A stretch of 64,000 nt of DNA from Alistipes sp. dk3624 (GCF_009557455.1 NZ_CP045651.1:1364001-1428000), one strand, 5' to 3'. Shown: positions 1 to 8,415, numbered from the stretch's first letter. The notes: generated by a model not told the origin, from the letters alone. Translations and numbers: made by a program.

Positions 1-645
1 CAGGAATTTTTGCAGATTGCCGATGATGGCTCCCTCCAGCTCCGTTTCCGAAAAGTCGCTGTTGGGCGTAAGGCCTATGAACTCCGCGACGGTCGGGTTC
101 TTGATGAACTCCATCCGGTCATGCTCGAACGGTTTTGTCAGCGTCCGCATTTCGGCTGTTACGTTTTCCTTATGCTGCGAGAGCAGCAACCGCTCGTAAT
201 ACTGCGACCCTATATTGCGGTCGAGCGTGCGGTAGCTCCACATCTGTTCGGCGGCCTCTTTCAGATACCATGCGCGGGCATCGGCATTGGAAACGCTCAA
301 CAGACGCTTGTAATGTGACCACGTCAAAATTCCCCACGCTGTGGGGAGTTTTTCGGGAAAGGCAAGATAGAACTGACGGAAATAGTACAACGTGTTGACG
401 GAAAACCCCTTGCCGAACTCTGCCGTAAGCTCTTTCGACAGGGATTTTAACAACTGCGAGCCGTAATCCGCGCGGTCTTTTCCCTGCTGTTCCTGCTCCA
501 CGATCCGCTTGCCCATCTGCCAATAAGCCTCGACCATCGCCGAGTTGATCGCGGCGTATGCCTTTTGGCGGGCATTGGTTACGATCCGCTTGATCTCTTG
601 TATGAAATCAGGGGTATATAAAGCGGTAATATCGTCTTTTTTCAT
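1..645 (-). CDS. YhcG/DUF1016-family PDDEXK nuclease, 3'-truncated by window edge
   Basis: Reading the minus strand from the ATG at 643-645 gives an open frame of 215 codons that runs off the left edge without a stop. The N-terminus (MKKDDITALYTPDFIQEI, then VEAYWQMGKRIVEQEQ and NTLYYFRQFYLAFPEK) matches the DUF1016 N-terminal winged-helix-like domain of YhcG proteins. Full-length members are about 340-370 aa and carry a C-terminal PDDEXK nuclease domain, which would lie outside the window, so the catalytic residues cannot be checked. YhcG genes are usually found in accessory DNA, often next to restriction or mobile genes. It lies 77 bp downstream of the RteC-type gene on the same strand. The family call is firm; biological role unknown. 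Confidence 0.8.
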   Translation of the reverse strand, partial: MKKDDITALYTPDFIQEIKRIVTNARQKAYAAINSAMVEAYWQMGKRIVEQEQQGKDRADYGSQLLKSLSKELTAEFGKGFSVNTLYYFRQFYLAFPEKLPTAWGILTWSHYKRLLSVSNADARAWYLKEAAEQMWSYRTLDRNIGSQYYERLLLSQHKENVTAEMRTLTKPFEHDRMEFIKNPTVAEFIGLTPNSDFSETELEGAIIGNLQKFL

Positions 646-722
646 TGTTGCCGAATGATTTTACGACAAAAATACATAAATTAACGGAAGAACGCCGTAT
701 GTTCTCCCGTTTATCGGTAAGG

Positions 723-1328
723 TTACCGCCTCGCCCGTTCTTTCTCCTCATCGCGCTGCATGCGCAGGTTCAGCCGCTCACGCAGCTTGTCGAGGAAATA
801 GGTGCGGCTCTCGCTCTTGCAGCGTTTGATGTCCGTATAGGCGTTATAGCAATGGCTGTCCTTTATTTCCAGCCCGAATATCTGACCGAAAAACGCAGCC
901 AGCTCCTTGATGTCGTTCTCTCCGTCGTTGATACAGCCGATCTCGTCGAACGCATAGATGATCTCCACCAACTCGACGAGACTACCCGTCCAGCGGAAAG
1001 GCGTGTCCGGAATATCGGATTTTTGCGCCGACAGCGGAGGCGTCTGGGTTTGGAGGTATCGAAACATCCGACGCACGAACGTCAGGGCTTTGCGGATAGG
1101 AATTGTATGGGAAGATTCCGCCTTGTGAATCTCGTGCAGACAGCCCAGTTCCTTTTCGATATAGGCGAGCGTGAAGATAAGGTGATGCCGCTGGGATGGC
1201 GGAGCGCAGCATACGGTGCAAACCTCTTTGATGAACTCGTTATATACCGACGGCGTTATGGTGCGGGCGTCGGCTCCGTCATTGATCAGACGGAAAAATT
1301 CGTTTTTTGTAAGTATGAGGAAATCCAT
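723..1328 (-). CDS. RteC-domain protein (conjugative-element regulator family)
   Basis: A 201-aa protein whose last 90 residues carry the RteC signature: FRWTGSLVELVEIIYAFDEI, then a GCIN-type turn, DIKELAAFFGQIF, and a basic end with RTYFLDKLRERLNLRM. RteC of the CTnDOT family of Bacteroides conjugative transposons activates excision genes. RteC-domain proteins are common in integrative elements of the phylum. No RteA/RteB two-component partners are visible, so this may be a regulator of another element or a remnant. It starts with ATG at 1326-1328 and is followed by the YhcG gene. What it controls is inference. Confidence 0.75.
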   Translation of the reverse strand: MDFLILTKNEFFRLINDGADARTITPSVYNEFIKEVCTVCCAPPSQRHHLIFTLAYIEKELGCLHEIHKAESSHTIPIRKALTFVRRMFRYLQTQTPPLSAQKSDIPDTPFRWTGSLVELVEIIYAFDEIGCINDGENDIKELAAFFGQIFGLEIKDSHCYNAYTDIKRCKSESRTYFLDKLRERLNLRMQRDEEKERARR

Positions 1329-1489
1329 TCAGTTTCTGTTTTTCGGGTTGTTGTACTCCGTGACTAATTACGTGTTGCGCACGCTTCACATAAGAACAAC
1401 CCCCTTTCCTGTGGAATGGATCGTATCGGATTGATAATTTATAAGTTATTGGATTGATTTTCGTATGACGAGCCGTTTCCACCCCGCAA

Positions 1490-1580
1490 GGGTCATAGGG
1501 TCATCCCTGCGATTGCGTATGCGAAAATACTATTATACCCCCTGCGGCTTGCAGCCGCAGGGGGTACAACGAAAACGGAT
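1490..1580 (+). repeat. 91-bp inverted repeat, left copy
   Basis: This segment is nearly identical to the reverse complement of 1891-1981. Differences are confined to about six bases near 1501-1506 and one base at about 1572. Inside it is a perfect hairpin with 12-bp arms and a 3-nt loop (CCCCCTGCGGCT / AGCCGCAGGGGG) at about 1538-1564. There is no U-tract beside the stem, so it does not look like an ordinary terminator. The two copies enclose about 310 bp. Confidence 0.85.
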
Positions 1581-1598
1581 AGCCCTGCCGCAGAGCGG

Positions 1599-1890
1599 CT
1601 ATTCTTTCACGGGCCGGACGGAGAAGCCCCAGCTTTTCCCACTTGAAGGGCTCGGGCTGATTCCATTTTTGCTTATCATGAACTGACGCCCAGAATGGGT
1701 CGCAGTCGCTTGTCCCGTCCAGTAACCGTATGTATATCCGTCGTAATATATTACGTGGCCATCCGTATAGTACCGTATTCCTTGGCCTGGAATAAAGATC
1801 GTGCTTCGCCGTTGAGTGATACACGCTTGCGCGGCGAGAGTTTCGACGTCCGCCCCGTTCGAGAATAACAAGAGAGCGGAGCGGCCGGGC
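1599..1890 (-). pseudogene. Decayed 3' fragment of a FISUMP/DUF1566-like surface protein
   Basis: The minus-strand frame ending at 1599 reads YYDGYTYGYWTGQATA and then NGISPSPSSGKSWGFSVRPV followed by KE and a stop. This is the usual C-terminal tail of FISUMP/DUF1566-type secreted proteins of Bacteroidota (GFSVRPVKE ending). Upstream the match breaks into another frame (ASLNGEARSLFQAKEYGT-like), which suggests at least one frameshift. No full N-terminus or signal peptide is present. The fragment sits exactly between the two 91-bp inverted repeats. The family assignment rests on a short tail and is moderate. Confidence 0.5.
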
Positions 1891-1981
1891 ATCCGTTTCC
1901 GTTGTACCCCCTGCGGCTGCAAGCCGCAGGGGGTATAATAGTATTTTCGCATACGCAATCGCAGAGACGGCCCTATGACCC
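1891..1981 (-). repeat. 91-bp inverted repeat, right copy
   Basis: Reverse-complement partner of 1490-1580, with the same internal 12-bp-arm palindrome at about 1908-1934 and the same ends (GGGTCATAGGG outer, AAACGGAT inner). Equal length and near identity of the two copies suggest either duplication of one mobile repeat in opposite orientation or the ends of a single 492-bp element. Confidence 0.85.
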
Positions 1982-2086
1982 CTCATTTGTGTCCTTAACG
2001 GAGAAAAAAGAAAACACCCAAACTTACATTTTAGGGTGTAAATCTGGGTGCTATCCTTGTAATTCGCTGACAATCAGCCTTGTTTG

Positions 2087-2175
2087 CGGAGAGTTAGGGA
2101 TTCGAACCCCAGGAACCACATAAGCGGTTCAACAGATTTCGAGTCTGCCCCGATCGACCACTCCGGCAACTCTCC
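2087..2175 (-). tRNA. tRNA-Ser (anticodon CGA)
   Basis: The minus strand folds into an 89-nt class II tRNA. The acceptor stem is GGAGAGT/ACTCTCC with discriminator G. The anticodon stem CAGA/TCTG carries a 7-nt loop CTCGAAA (anticodon CGA, reading UCG). A long variable arm follows, then the T-loop GGTTCGAATCC. CCA is not encoded. A -7-type box TATCTTTG lies just upstream on the minus strand (2187-2194). The tRNA 3' end points toward the accessory segment at 1-1981, the usual arrangement when an integrative element has used a tRNA 3' end. Confidence 0.93.
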
Positions 2176-2186
2176 TATTGCGGATG

Positions 2187-2194
2187 CAAAGATA
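2187..2194 (-). promoter_or_regulatory. Promoter -7 box of tRNA-Ser
   Basis: TATCTTTG on the minus strand matches the Bacteroidota -7 consensus TAnnTTTG and lies 12 bp before the tRNA 5' end. No clear -33 TTG was found at 17-23 bp spacing. Confidence 0.5.
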
Positions 2195-2318
2195 ATACTT
2201 TCCGGGATATATTTTCCATCCCGGACGTATTTTTTTGAAAAACACTCCGACGGCACACCGTCCAAACGTCCGGACGCACATTTTTTTACGATCCGGCAGC
2301 ATCGTCCCGAAAAAAAAC

Positions 2319-2326
2319 TATCTTTG
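2319..2326 (+). promoter_or_regulatory. Promoter -7 box of the cobalamin uptake operon
   Basis: TATCTTTG fits TAnnTTTG and would start transcription near 2332, directly at the 5' edge of the cobalamin riboswitch. The -33 element is not convincing. Confidence 0.5.
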
Positions 2327-2332
2327 CCGTGC

Positions 2333-2516
2333 AAAGGTTTCCGCATCGCGCTTTCGACCGCGATCAGGGAATTAAAAGGGAATGCCGTGCGAATCGGCAA
2401 CAGTCCCCGCTGCTGTAAGTTTCAGTTCCGAAAGGAATAAAATGTTTCGACACTCTTGGCCACTGACATCGAGTCGGGAAGGCGCCGAAACGGAAACGAG
2501 TCAGAAGACCTACCTT
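2333..2516 (+). promoter_or_regulatory. Cobalamin riboswitch
   Basis: Contains the conserved cobalamin aptamer blocks in order: AAAGG start, GGGAATGCCGTGCGAATCGG (2378-2397), the ACAGTCCCCGCTGCTGTAA segment (2400-2418), GCCACTG followed by CGGGAAGG (about 2459-2482), and the B12 box GAGTCAGAAGACCTACC ending near 2514. It precedes the BtuB-like receptor gene by about 125 bp. In Bacteroidota such riboswitches usually repress translation or transcription of corrinoid uptake genes when the cofactor is plentiful. No U-tract terminator is visible before the start codon, so initiation control is the more likely output (inference). Confidence 0.93.
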
Positions 2517-2641
2517 TGCTTTACGGATTTTACAGCCTGCGGTGAACAGACGAAAATCGACGGAATTTCCGGCTGACCTATTTGCGCACGATGCCGCCCG
2601 CTGTAAAACCGAATTGGATTTTTTAACGATCAACGAGCGGC

Positions 2642-4684
2642 ATGGAACGTATTCCTCCCATTTATCTCTTCCTGTTTATGTGTTGCCTGACACCGGCGGC
2701 GCTTTATTCGCAGAACGGCTCCGACAGCCTGACACGCAAAGCGTATCCGGACAGCCTACGCCATTACAGCATCGACGAGGTGACCGTATACGGACAGAAC
2801 CAACCGTCCCGGATTATCCCCGCCCAGGAACTCTCCGGCAAAGAACTGCAGCGACTCAACGCCCTGTCGGTCGCCGATGCGGTACGCTATTTTTCCGGGG
2901 TGCAGATCAAGGATTACGGCGGAATCGGAGGACTCAAAACCATCAATATCCGTAGCATGGGCACCCAGCACGTCGGCGTTTTCTTCGACGGCATCCAACT
3001 CGGCAACGCACAGAACGGGCAGATCGACCTGGGACGCTTTTCGCTGGACAACATGGAATCCATTTCGCTGTACAACGGGCAGAAAAGCGCGGTATTCCAG
3101 CCGGCTAAAGATTTCGCATCGGCCGGTTCGATTTACATGCAGACGCGAACGCCCCGTTTCGACCGAGACGGAAAAAACAACCATTTCGGCGTGTCGATGA
3201 AAACCGGCTCTTTCGGCACGGCCAACCCGTCGATCCTGTGGGAACACCGGTTCAACGACCGGCTCAGCAGTTCGTTCAACGTCGAATACCTGTACACCAC
3301 GGGCCGCTACAAGTTCAGCTACACGAAAAAAAACGGATACGACACGACTGAAGTGCGCCGCAACGGCGACGTGCGCGCCCTACGGGCCGAAGGCGGCCTT
3401 TTCGGCCTGGTACGCAACGGCGAATGGAAAGCGAAAGTCTACTTTTACAACTCGGAACGGGGCTACCCGGGCGCTTCGGTGCGACAGGAACCCGGACGGT
3501 TCCGGCACGAAGACCGGCAGTGGGACGACAACTTTTTCGTACAGGGTTCTTTCCGGAAAACCTTCAGTCCGTTTTACAGTCTGTTGCTGAACGGCAAGTA
3601 CGCCTACGATTACCTGCACTACCTGTCCGATCCGCGCCTCGACGAGAGCACGATGTATGTCAACAACCACTACTACCAGCAGGAGACGTATTTCTCGGCA
3701 GCCAACGAATTTACGTTTTTCAAATGGTGGAAAGCCAACCTCGCCGCCGATTTCCAATGGAACACGCTGGACGCCGACTTGGTCGATTTCGTCTATCCGC
3801 AGCGCTATTCGGTACTGACGGCCGCGGCGACCTCGTTCGAATTTTCCCGGGTCAAAGTGCAGGCAAGCCTGCTGCACACTTATGTCCACGACCGGACGAA
3901 AGCCGTCGGGGGAAGCGCCGGCGACAAAAGCGAATTCACGCCCACCTTCGTAGTCTGGTACAAACCGTGGAGTCGGCCGGAGCTGAGTTTCCGCGCATTC
4001 TACAAACGGATTTTCCGGATGCCTACGCTGAACGACCTGTACTACACGTTCATCGGCAACAAATACCTGAACCCGGAATACACCACCCAATACAACCTCG
4101 GCGTCACCTATGCGAAAAATTTCGACGGCGTCCTACGGCGGATCGACTTCCAGGCGGACGCCTACTACAACGAAGTGGACGACAAGATCGTCGCCATGCC
4201 CACCAGCAACCAGTTCCAGTGGACGATGATCAACCTCGGTCGCGTGGAAATACGAGGGATCGAAACGACCGTGCAGACCGACTGGCTGTTCGGTCCGGTA
4301 ACCTTCAACGCCCGGCTGAACTACACTTACCAGAAAGCCCAGGATGTCACCGACCGGACGAGCGAATGGTACGGCGGCCAAATCCCCTATATCCCGTGGC
4401 ACAGCGGTTCCGCCGTACTGAATCTCGGCTACCGGGGATGGGATCTGAATTACAGTTTCCTTTACACCGGAGAACGCTACGAATCCGTCGCGAACATCCC
4501 CGAAAACTACGCGCGGCCGTGGTACACGCACGACATGGCGCTCTCGAAATACATCCCGTTCAAAAAAACGGCGCTGCGCATCACCGCCGAAGTGAACAAC
4601 ATCTTCAACCAGCAATACGAAGTCGTACAATGTTACCCGATGCCGGGCACGAATTTTAAAATCAAAATAAACTTTACGTTATGA
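2642..4684 (+). CDS. btuB: TonB-dependent cobalamin receptor (BtuB-like)
   Basis: A 680-aa outer-membrane receptor with an N-terminal signal peptide (hydrophobic residues 6-22, cleavage near ALYSQ). The plug domain covers roughly residues 45-155 (DEVTVYGQ, SVADAVRYFSGVQIKDYGG, GTQHVGVFFDGIQLGN). A long beta-barrel ends in NFKIKINFTL with terminal aromatic/hydrophobic residues. There is no N-terminal carboxypeptidase-like extension as in SusC. The cobalamin riboswitch upstream and the BtuG-like gene overlapping its stop by ATGA support corrinoid as substrate. It would import cobalamins across the outer membrane with energy from TonB-ExbBD, which are not in the window. Assignment by context is strong; exact corrinoid preference unknown. 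Confidence 0.9.
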   Translation: MERIPPIYLFLFMCCLTPAALYSQNGSDSLTRKAYPDSLRHYSIDEVTVYGQNQPSRIIPAQELSGKELQRLNALSVADAVRYFSGVQIKDYGGIGGLKTINIRSMGTQHVGVFFDGIQLGNAQNGQIDLGRFSLDNMESISLYNGQKSAVFQPAKDFASAGSIYMQTRTPRFDRDGKNNHFGVSMKTGSFGTANPSILWEHRFNDRLSSSFNVEYLYTTGRYKFSYTKKNGYDTTEVRRNGDVRALRAEGGLFGLVRNGEWKAKVYFYNSERGYPGASVRQEPGRFRHEDRQWDDNFFVQGSFRKTFSPFYSLLLNGKYAYDYLHYLSDPRLDESTMYVNNHYYQQETYFSAANEFTFFKWWKANLAADFQWNTLDADLVDFVYPQRYSVLTAAATSFEFSRVKVQASLLHTYVHDRTKAVGGSAGDKSEFTPTFVVWYKPWSRPELSFRAFYKRIFRMPTLNDLYYTFIGNKYLNPEYTTQYNLGVTYAKNFDGVLRRIDFQADAYYNEVDDKIVAMPTSNQFQWTMINLGRVEIRGIETTVQTDWLFGPVTFNARLNYTYQKAQDVTDRTSEWYGGQIPYIPWHSGSAVLNLGYRGWDLNYSFLYTGERYESVANIPENYARPWYTHDMALSKYIPFKKTALRITAEVNNIFNQQYEVVQCYPMPGTNFKIKINFTL

Positions 4685-5850
4685 AAAAACATTTGACAAA
4701 ATCACTGCTGCTTTTGCTGCTCAGCGCAGCCGTCTGCAGCCTCAACTCCTGCCGGAAAGAAGAAACGGGCACCCCTTCGTCCGGTTCGGGCGGCGGAGAG
4801 GGAGAGACCGCCGGTACGGTGAAAGGATTCTTCCTGCTGAACGAAGGCAATCAAGGCAGCAACAAGGCCTCGCTCGACTATTTCGACTACGAAACAGGCG
4901 TCTACACAAAAAACATCTACCCCGAACGGAACCCGGGCGTAGTCAAGGAATTGGGCGACCTGGGCAACGACCTGCAGGTTTACGGCGAAAAACTGTATGC
5001 CGTGATCGGCGGTTCGGGACTGGTCGAAGTAATGGATGTCAACACGGCCAAGCACGTGGGGCAGATCTCCGTTCCGAGCGGCCGCCGACTCGCATTCAAA
5101 GATCAGTACGTCTACATCAGCTCCTACGCAGGCCCGCTTAATTTCGATCCGAACGCCCGGAAGGGTTACGTGGCCCGGGTCGACACGGCGCAACTCGGGA
5201 AAGTCGATACCTGCGTGGTCGGCTATCAGCCCGAAGACATCGTCGTCTCCGGCAACAAACTTTACGTTGCCAACTCCGGCGGATACCGGGCTCCGGTCTA
5301 CGACAGCACGGTTTCGGTGATCGACCTGAGCACATTCAAGGAGATTTACAAAATCAACGTAGCGATCAACATACAGAAGATGAGGCTCGACCGTTCGGGC
5401 AACCTCTGGGTGTCGACCCCGGGGAACTACTACGACATCCCGTCGCGGACTTTCGTGATCGACACGAAAACGGACAAAGTGACCGACACGCTCGAAGTGC
5501 CGAACGCCAACATGGCCCTGCGCGGCGACTCGCTGCTACTGTACAGCGCCACCTGGGACATGACCACCGGAAAAAGCGCCTATTCGTTCACTTTCATAGA
5601 CACCCGGACGAAAAAAGACGCCGGGCAGAATTTCATCAAGGACGGAACGGATAAAAATTATACCGCAGCCTATGAAATCGCGGTCAACCCGGACAACGGA
5701 GACTTTTTCGTCACCGATGCGAAAGACTATATAACGCCCGGAAAGATCTATTGCTACGGTTCCGACGGACGCACCAAATGGTCGGCCACCACGGGCGACA
5801 TTCCGGGGCACATCGCATTCACGCATAAAAAGCTGCAACCGCTGAAATAA
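4681..5850 (+). CDS. btuG: BtuG-like surface cobalamin-binding lipoprotein (YncE/DUF5074 beta-propeller)
   Basis: A 389-aa lipoprotein: the signal peptide ends in a lipobox-like SLNSC with Cys near residue 24, followed by an acidic, Ser/Gly-rich linker. The rest is a beta-propeller of YncE/DUF5074 type, starting with GFFLLNEGNQGSNKASLDYF and repeats such as LYAVIGGSGLVEVMD and LYVANSGG. In Bacteroides, BtuG proteins of this type bind cobalamin very tightly at the cell surface and cap the BtuB barrel. The start codon overlaps the btuB stop by 4 nt (ATGA), so the two are probably translationally coupled and both under the riboswitch. A terminator follows at 5872-5903. Confidence 0.85.
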   Translation: MKKHLTKSLLLLLLSAAVCSLNSCRKEETGTPSSGSGGGEGETAGTVKGFFLLNEGNQGSNKASLDYFDYETGVYTKNIYPERNPGVVKELGDLGNDLQVYGEKLYAVIGGSGLVEVMDVNTAKHVGQISVPSGRRLAFKDQYVYISSYAGPLNFDPNARKGYVARVDTAQLGKVDTCVVGYQPEDIVVSGNKLYVANSGGYRAPVYDSTVSVIDLSTFKEIYKINVAINIQKMRLDRSGNLWVSTPGNYYDIPSRTFVIDTKTDKVTDTLEVPNANMALRGDSLLLYSATWDMTTGKSAYSFTFIDTRTKKDAGQNFIKDGTDKNYTAAYEIAVNPDNGDFFVTDAKDYITPGKIYCYGSDGRTKWSATTGDIPGHIAFTHKKLQPLK

Positions 5851-5871
5851 CGGCTCCCGCCGCAAAACGAC

Positions 5872-5903
5872 AAGCTCCGGAACCTCCGTTCCGGGGCTTT
5901 TTT
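5872..5903 (+). terminator. Intrinsic terminator after btuG
   Basis: A 12-bp stem (AAGCTCCGGAAC with GTTCCGGGGCTT, one G-U pair), loop CTCC, then a T6 run. It closes the btuB-btuG transcript before cobO. Confidence 0.85.
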
Positions 5904-5937
5904 CCGTACCGTCCGCCGCTTTTCCCGCAATAAACCG

Positions 5938-5945
5938 TATTTTTG
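5938..5945 (+). promoter_or_regulatory. Promoter -7 box of cobO
   Basis: TATTTTTG fits TAnnTTTG and lies 17 bp before the cobO ATG and after the btuG terminator, so cobO probably has its own start of transcription. No good -33 TTG. Confidence 0.45.
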
Positions 5946-5961
5946 TAAAAACACGACGATC

Positions 5962-6480
5962 ATGGGCAACAAAGGATACATCCATGTGTACACCGGGGAC
6001 GGGAAAGGAAAAACGACGGCCGCTTTCGGGCTCGCGGTACGGGCGCTCTGCGCCGGAAAAAGCGTCTACGTCGGACAGTTCGTCAAAAGCATGGCCTATC
6101 ACGAAACGAAAATAGCGGAAATGTTCGACAAACTCCGGATCGAGCAACTGGGTCGCGGCTGTTTTATTCGCGAGGAGCCGGAACAGACCGATATCCGGAT
6201 GGCCCGCGAAGGACTGGACAAATGCGCCGCGCTGATGGCCGGCGGCGACTACGACGTAGTGATACTCGACGAACTGACCATCGCCCTGCACTACGGATTG
6301 CTGACCGTCCGGGAAGTGCTCGAAGCGTTGGACCGCCGCCATCCGTCCGCCGAGATCGTCATCACGGGCCGTTACGCCCCGCAGGAACTGATCGACCGGG
6401 CCGACCTGGTAACCGAAATGCGCGAAATAAAACACTATTACCGGCAGGGCGTACGCTCGCGCGACGGGATCGACAAATAG
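5962..6480 (+). CDS. cobO: Corrinoid adenosyltransferase (CobO/BtuR type)
   Basis: A 172-aa cytoplasmic enzyme of normal family length. The P-loop GDGKGKTTAAFGLAVRA lies at residues 12-28, with YVGQFVK and VVILDELTIALHYGLL (Walker B-like) near residues 85-105 and a TGR/APQELIDRAD segment as in BtuR. It transfers the adenosyl group of ATP to cob(I)alamin to make adenosylcobalamin. Next to btuB-btuG it would convert imported corrinoid to cofactor. A terminator and its own -7 box separate it from the riboswitch transcript. Confidence 0.92.
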   Translation: MGNKGYIHVYTGDGKGKTTAAFGLAVRALCAGKSVYVGQFVKSMAYHETKIAEMFDKLRIEQLGRGCFIREEPEQTDIRMAREGLDKCAALMAGGDYDVVILDELTIALHYGLLTVREVLEALDRRHPSAEIVITGRYAPQELIDRADLVTEMREIKHYYRQGVRSRDGIDK

Positions 6481-6523
6481 CGACTCCGCACGCACGGAAA
6501 AACGATTTTCAAATTGAAAACAA

Positions 6524-6549
6524 CGCGGCAACCCGTAAGCGAAGCCGCG
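6524..6549. terminator. Possible weak terminator between convergent cobO and ABC exporter genes
   Basis: CGCGGC at 6524-6529 pairs with GCCGCG at 6544-6549 around a 14-nt loop. There is no strong U-tract on either strand, so this is only a candidate. Confidence 0.3.
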
Positions 6550-6557
6550 CGGGAATT

Positions 6558-8387
6558 TTACTCCTCGACCTGCTGCATCTCGATCAGCCGGGCATAGATG
6601 CCGTGCCGTTCCATCAGTTGTTGGTGAGTCCCCTGTTCGGCGATCCGGCCCTTTTCGATCACGATGATCCGGTCGGCGTTGTGGATCGTGCTCAGACGGT
6701 GGGCGATCACCAGCGAAGTGCGCCCTTTCAGTAAGGCGTTCAAAGCCTCCTGCACCAGTTTTTCGGACTCGGTATCCAATGCCGAGGTCGCTTCGTCGAG
6801 AATCAGTATTTCCGGATTTTTCAACACGGCCCGCGCGATGCTCAACCGCTGGCGCTGGCCGCCGGAAAGCTTCATGCCCCGGTCGCCGATGTTGGTCTGA
6901 TAGCCGTGCTCGGTCTCCATGATGAAATTATGCGCATTGGCCACGACGGCCGCCTGGCGGATCTCTTCGTCGGTGGCGTCCTGCTTGCCGAGCCGCAGGT
7001 TGTTGGCGATCGTATCGTTGAACAGGATGGTCTCCTGCGACACGACGCCCATATACTCCCGCAAACTTTCGATGTCGTACTGACGAATATCCACCCCGTC
7101 GATCAGGATCGCGCCGCCCTGTATGTCGTAAAAGCGCGGGATCAGATCCGAAAGCGTCGATTTGCCTCCGCCGGACGGACCGACCAGCGCAACGGTCTCC
7201 CCTTTCCGTATTTTGAAGTTAACGCCGCAAATTACCTCCTTATTATCGTAGGAAAAACGCACGTCGCGGAACTCGATTTCGTCGTGCAGTCCGGTCATCC
7301 GGACTGCATCGGGCGCATTGGTGATCTTGCTTTTCTCATCGAGCAGCGCCAGCACGCGCTCCCCGGCCGCAATCCCCTGGTTGATGTTGGCGAACGAATC
7401 GGTAAACGAACGCAACGGCCGGGTGATCTGCGTAAAGATCGACAGGTAGGCGACGAACGCGCTCGCCTCCAGATCGCCCGACAACACCAGGCTGCCGCCG
7501 TAGACCATCAACACCGCCGCCGCGGAAATCCCGAGAAACTCGCTCGTCGGCGACGCCAATTGCTGCCGCCGCGCCATGCTCAGCGAGATCCGCGAGAAAA
7601 GACCGTTGATATCGTGAAACTTATTGCGGATATAGTCGGTCGCATTGTACCCTTTGAGGATTTTGATCCCGGTCAGCGATTCGTCCATCAGGCTGACCAT
7701 ATCGGCAAAACGTTCCTGCGCAGCCGTAGCCGACTTGCGCAGCCGCTTGACGATCGAACCGATCACCAGCGCCACGACCGGCAGGAAAATCACCGAAAAA
7801 ATCGTCAGCTTCCACGAAATCATCACCAACGCGATCAGGAAACCGACGATCATGAACGGATCGCGGAACGCAACCAGCAGCGTATTGGTGATGCAGAACT
7901 GCACGACCTGCACATCGGACGAAATTTTCGAAATGATGTCCCCCTTGCGCTCGTTGTTGAAATAACCGACATGCAACCCCATCACGTTATCGTACACCCG
8001 GTTGCGGAGCCGCTGCAACGAACGCACGCGCATGGTCTCCATCACGCGCTGTCCGAGATAACGGAACAGGTTGCTCAGAAACGACATCAGGATGATGAAT
8101 ACGCTGAGGAAAATCAGCACGTCCATTTTCGAATAATCGGTTCCGAAGACACGGTATATCAAAAAGTTGACGAGGCTCCTGAAATAATCCGTATTCAACG
8201 CGAACGACGGCAGCGCGGTCACCGGCTCGAGCAGTTGGTCCTCAACGAACAACGTGTTGAGCAACGGCATGATCAGCATGAAGGTGAACGTATAGAATAT
8301 CGTGTAAAAAAGCGTGTAGAAAAAATAAGGGATCGCGTACTTTTCGATGGGTTTCGCAAAGCCGAGCAGCCGCCAATAGGTATTCAT
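6558..8387 (-). CDS. ABC exporter, fused permease and ATPase (MsbA-like)
   Basis: A 609-aa half-transporter. The N-terminal membrane domain has about six hydrophobic segments in residues 20-330. The nucleotide-binding domain has Walker A GPSGGGKST (near 400), a Q-loop (VVSQETILF), signature LSGGQRQR (near 505), Walker B ILILDEATSALD (near 530) and the H-loop AHRLST. The order and length match MsbA and related lipid/multidrug exporters, which work as homodimers in the inner membrane. Substrate cannot be read from sequence; lipid A core or other lipid is a guess from family similarity. It stands alone and is divergent from trpS. Confidence 0.88.
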   Translation of the reverse strand: MNTYWRLLGFAKPIEKYAIPYFFYTLFYTIFYTFTFMLIMPLLNTLFVEDQLLEPVTALPSFALNTDYFRSLVNFLIYRVFGTDYSKMDVLIFLSVFIILMSFLSNLFRYLGQRVMETMRVRSLQRLRNRVYDNVMGLHVGYFNNERKGDIISKISSDVQVVQFCITNTLLVAFRDPFMIVGFLIALVMISWKLTIFSVIFLPVVALVIGSIVKRLRKSATAAQERFADMVSLMDESLTGIKILKGYNATDYIRNKFHDINGLFSRISLSMARRQQLASPTSEFLGISAAAVLMVYGGSLVLSGDLEASAFVAYLSIFTQITRPLRSFTDSFANINQGIAAGERVLALLDEKSKITNAPDAVRMTGLHDEIEFRDVRFSYDNKEVICGVNFKIRKGETVALVGPSGGGKSTLSDLIPRFYDIQGGAILIDGVDIRQYDIESLREYMGVVSQETILFNDTIANNLRLGKQDATDEEIRQAAVVANAHNFIMETEHGYQTNIGDRGMKLSGGQRQRLSIARAVLKNPEILILDEATSALDTESEKLVQEALNALLKGRTSLVIAHRLSTIHNADRIIVIEKGRIAEQGTHQQLMERHGIYARLIEMQQVEE

Positions 8388-8415
8388 TCGCTGGATTTCA
8401 TTAGATTACTTCGGA

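Noticed and set aside
645-1367. 240-codon plus-strand ORF overlapping the RteC gene
   Set aside because: Antisense shadow; the minus strand carries the recognisable RteC domain.
1538-1564. CRISPR or terminator interpretation of the GC-rich palindromes at 1538 and 1908
   Set aside because: Only two copies, in opposite orientation with no spacer array, and no U-tract next to the stems.
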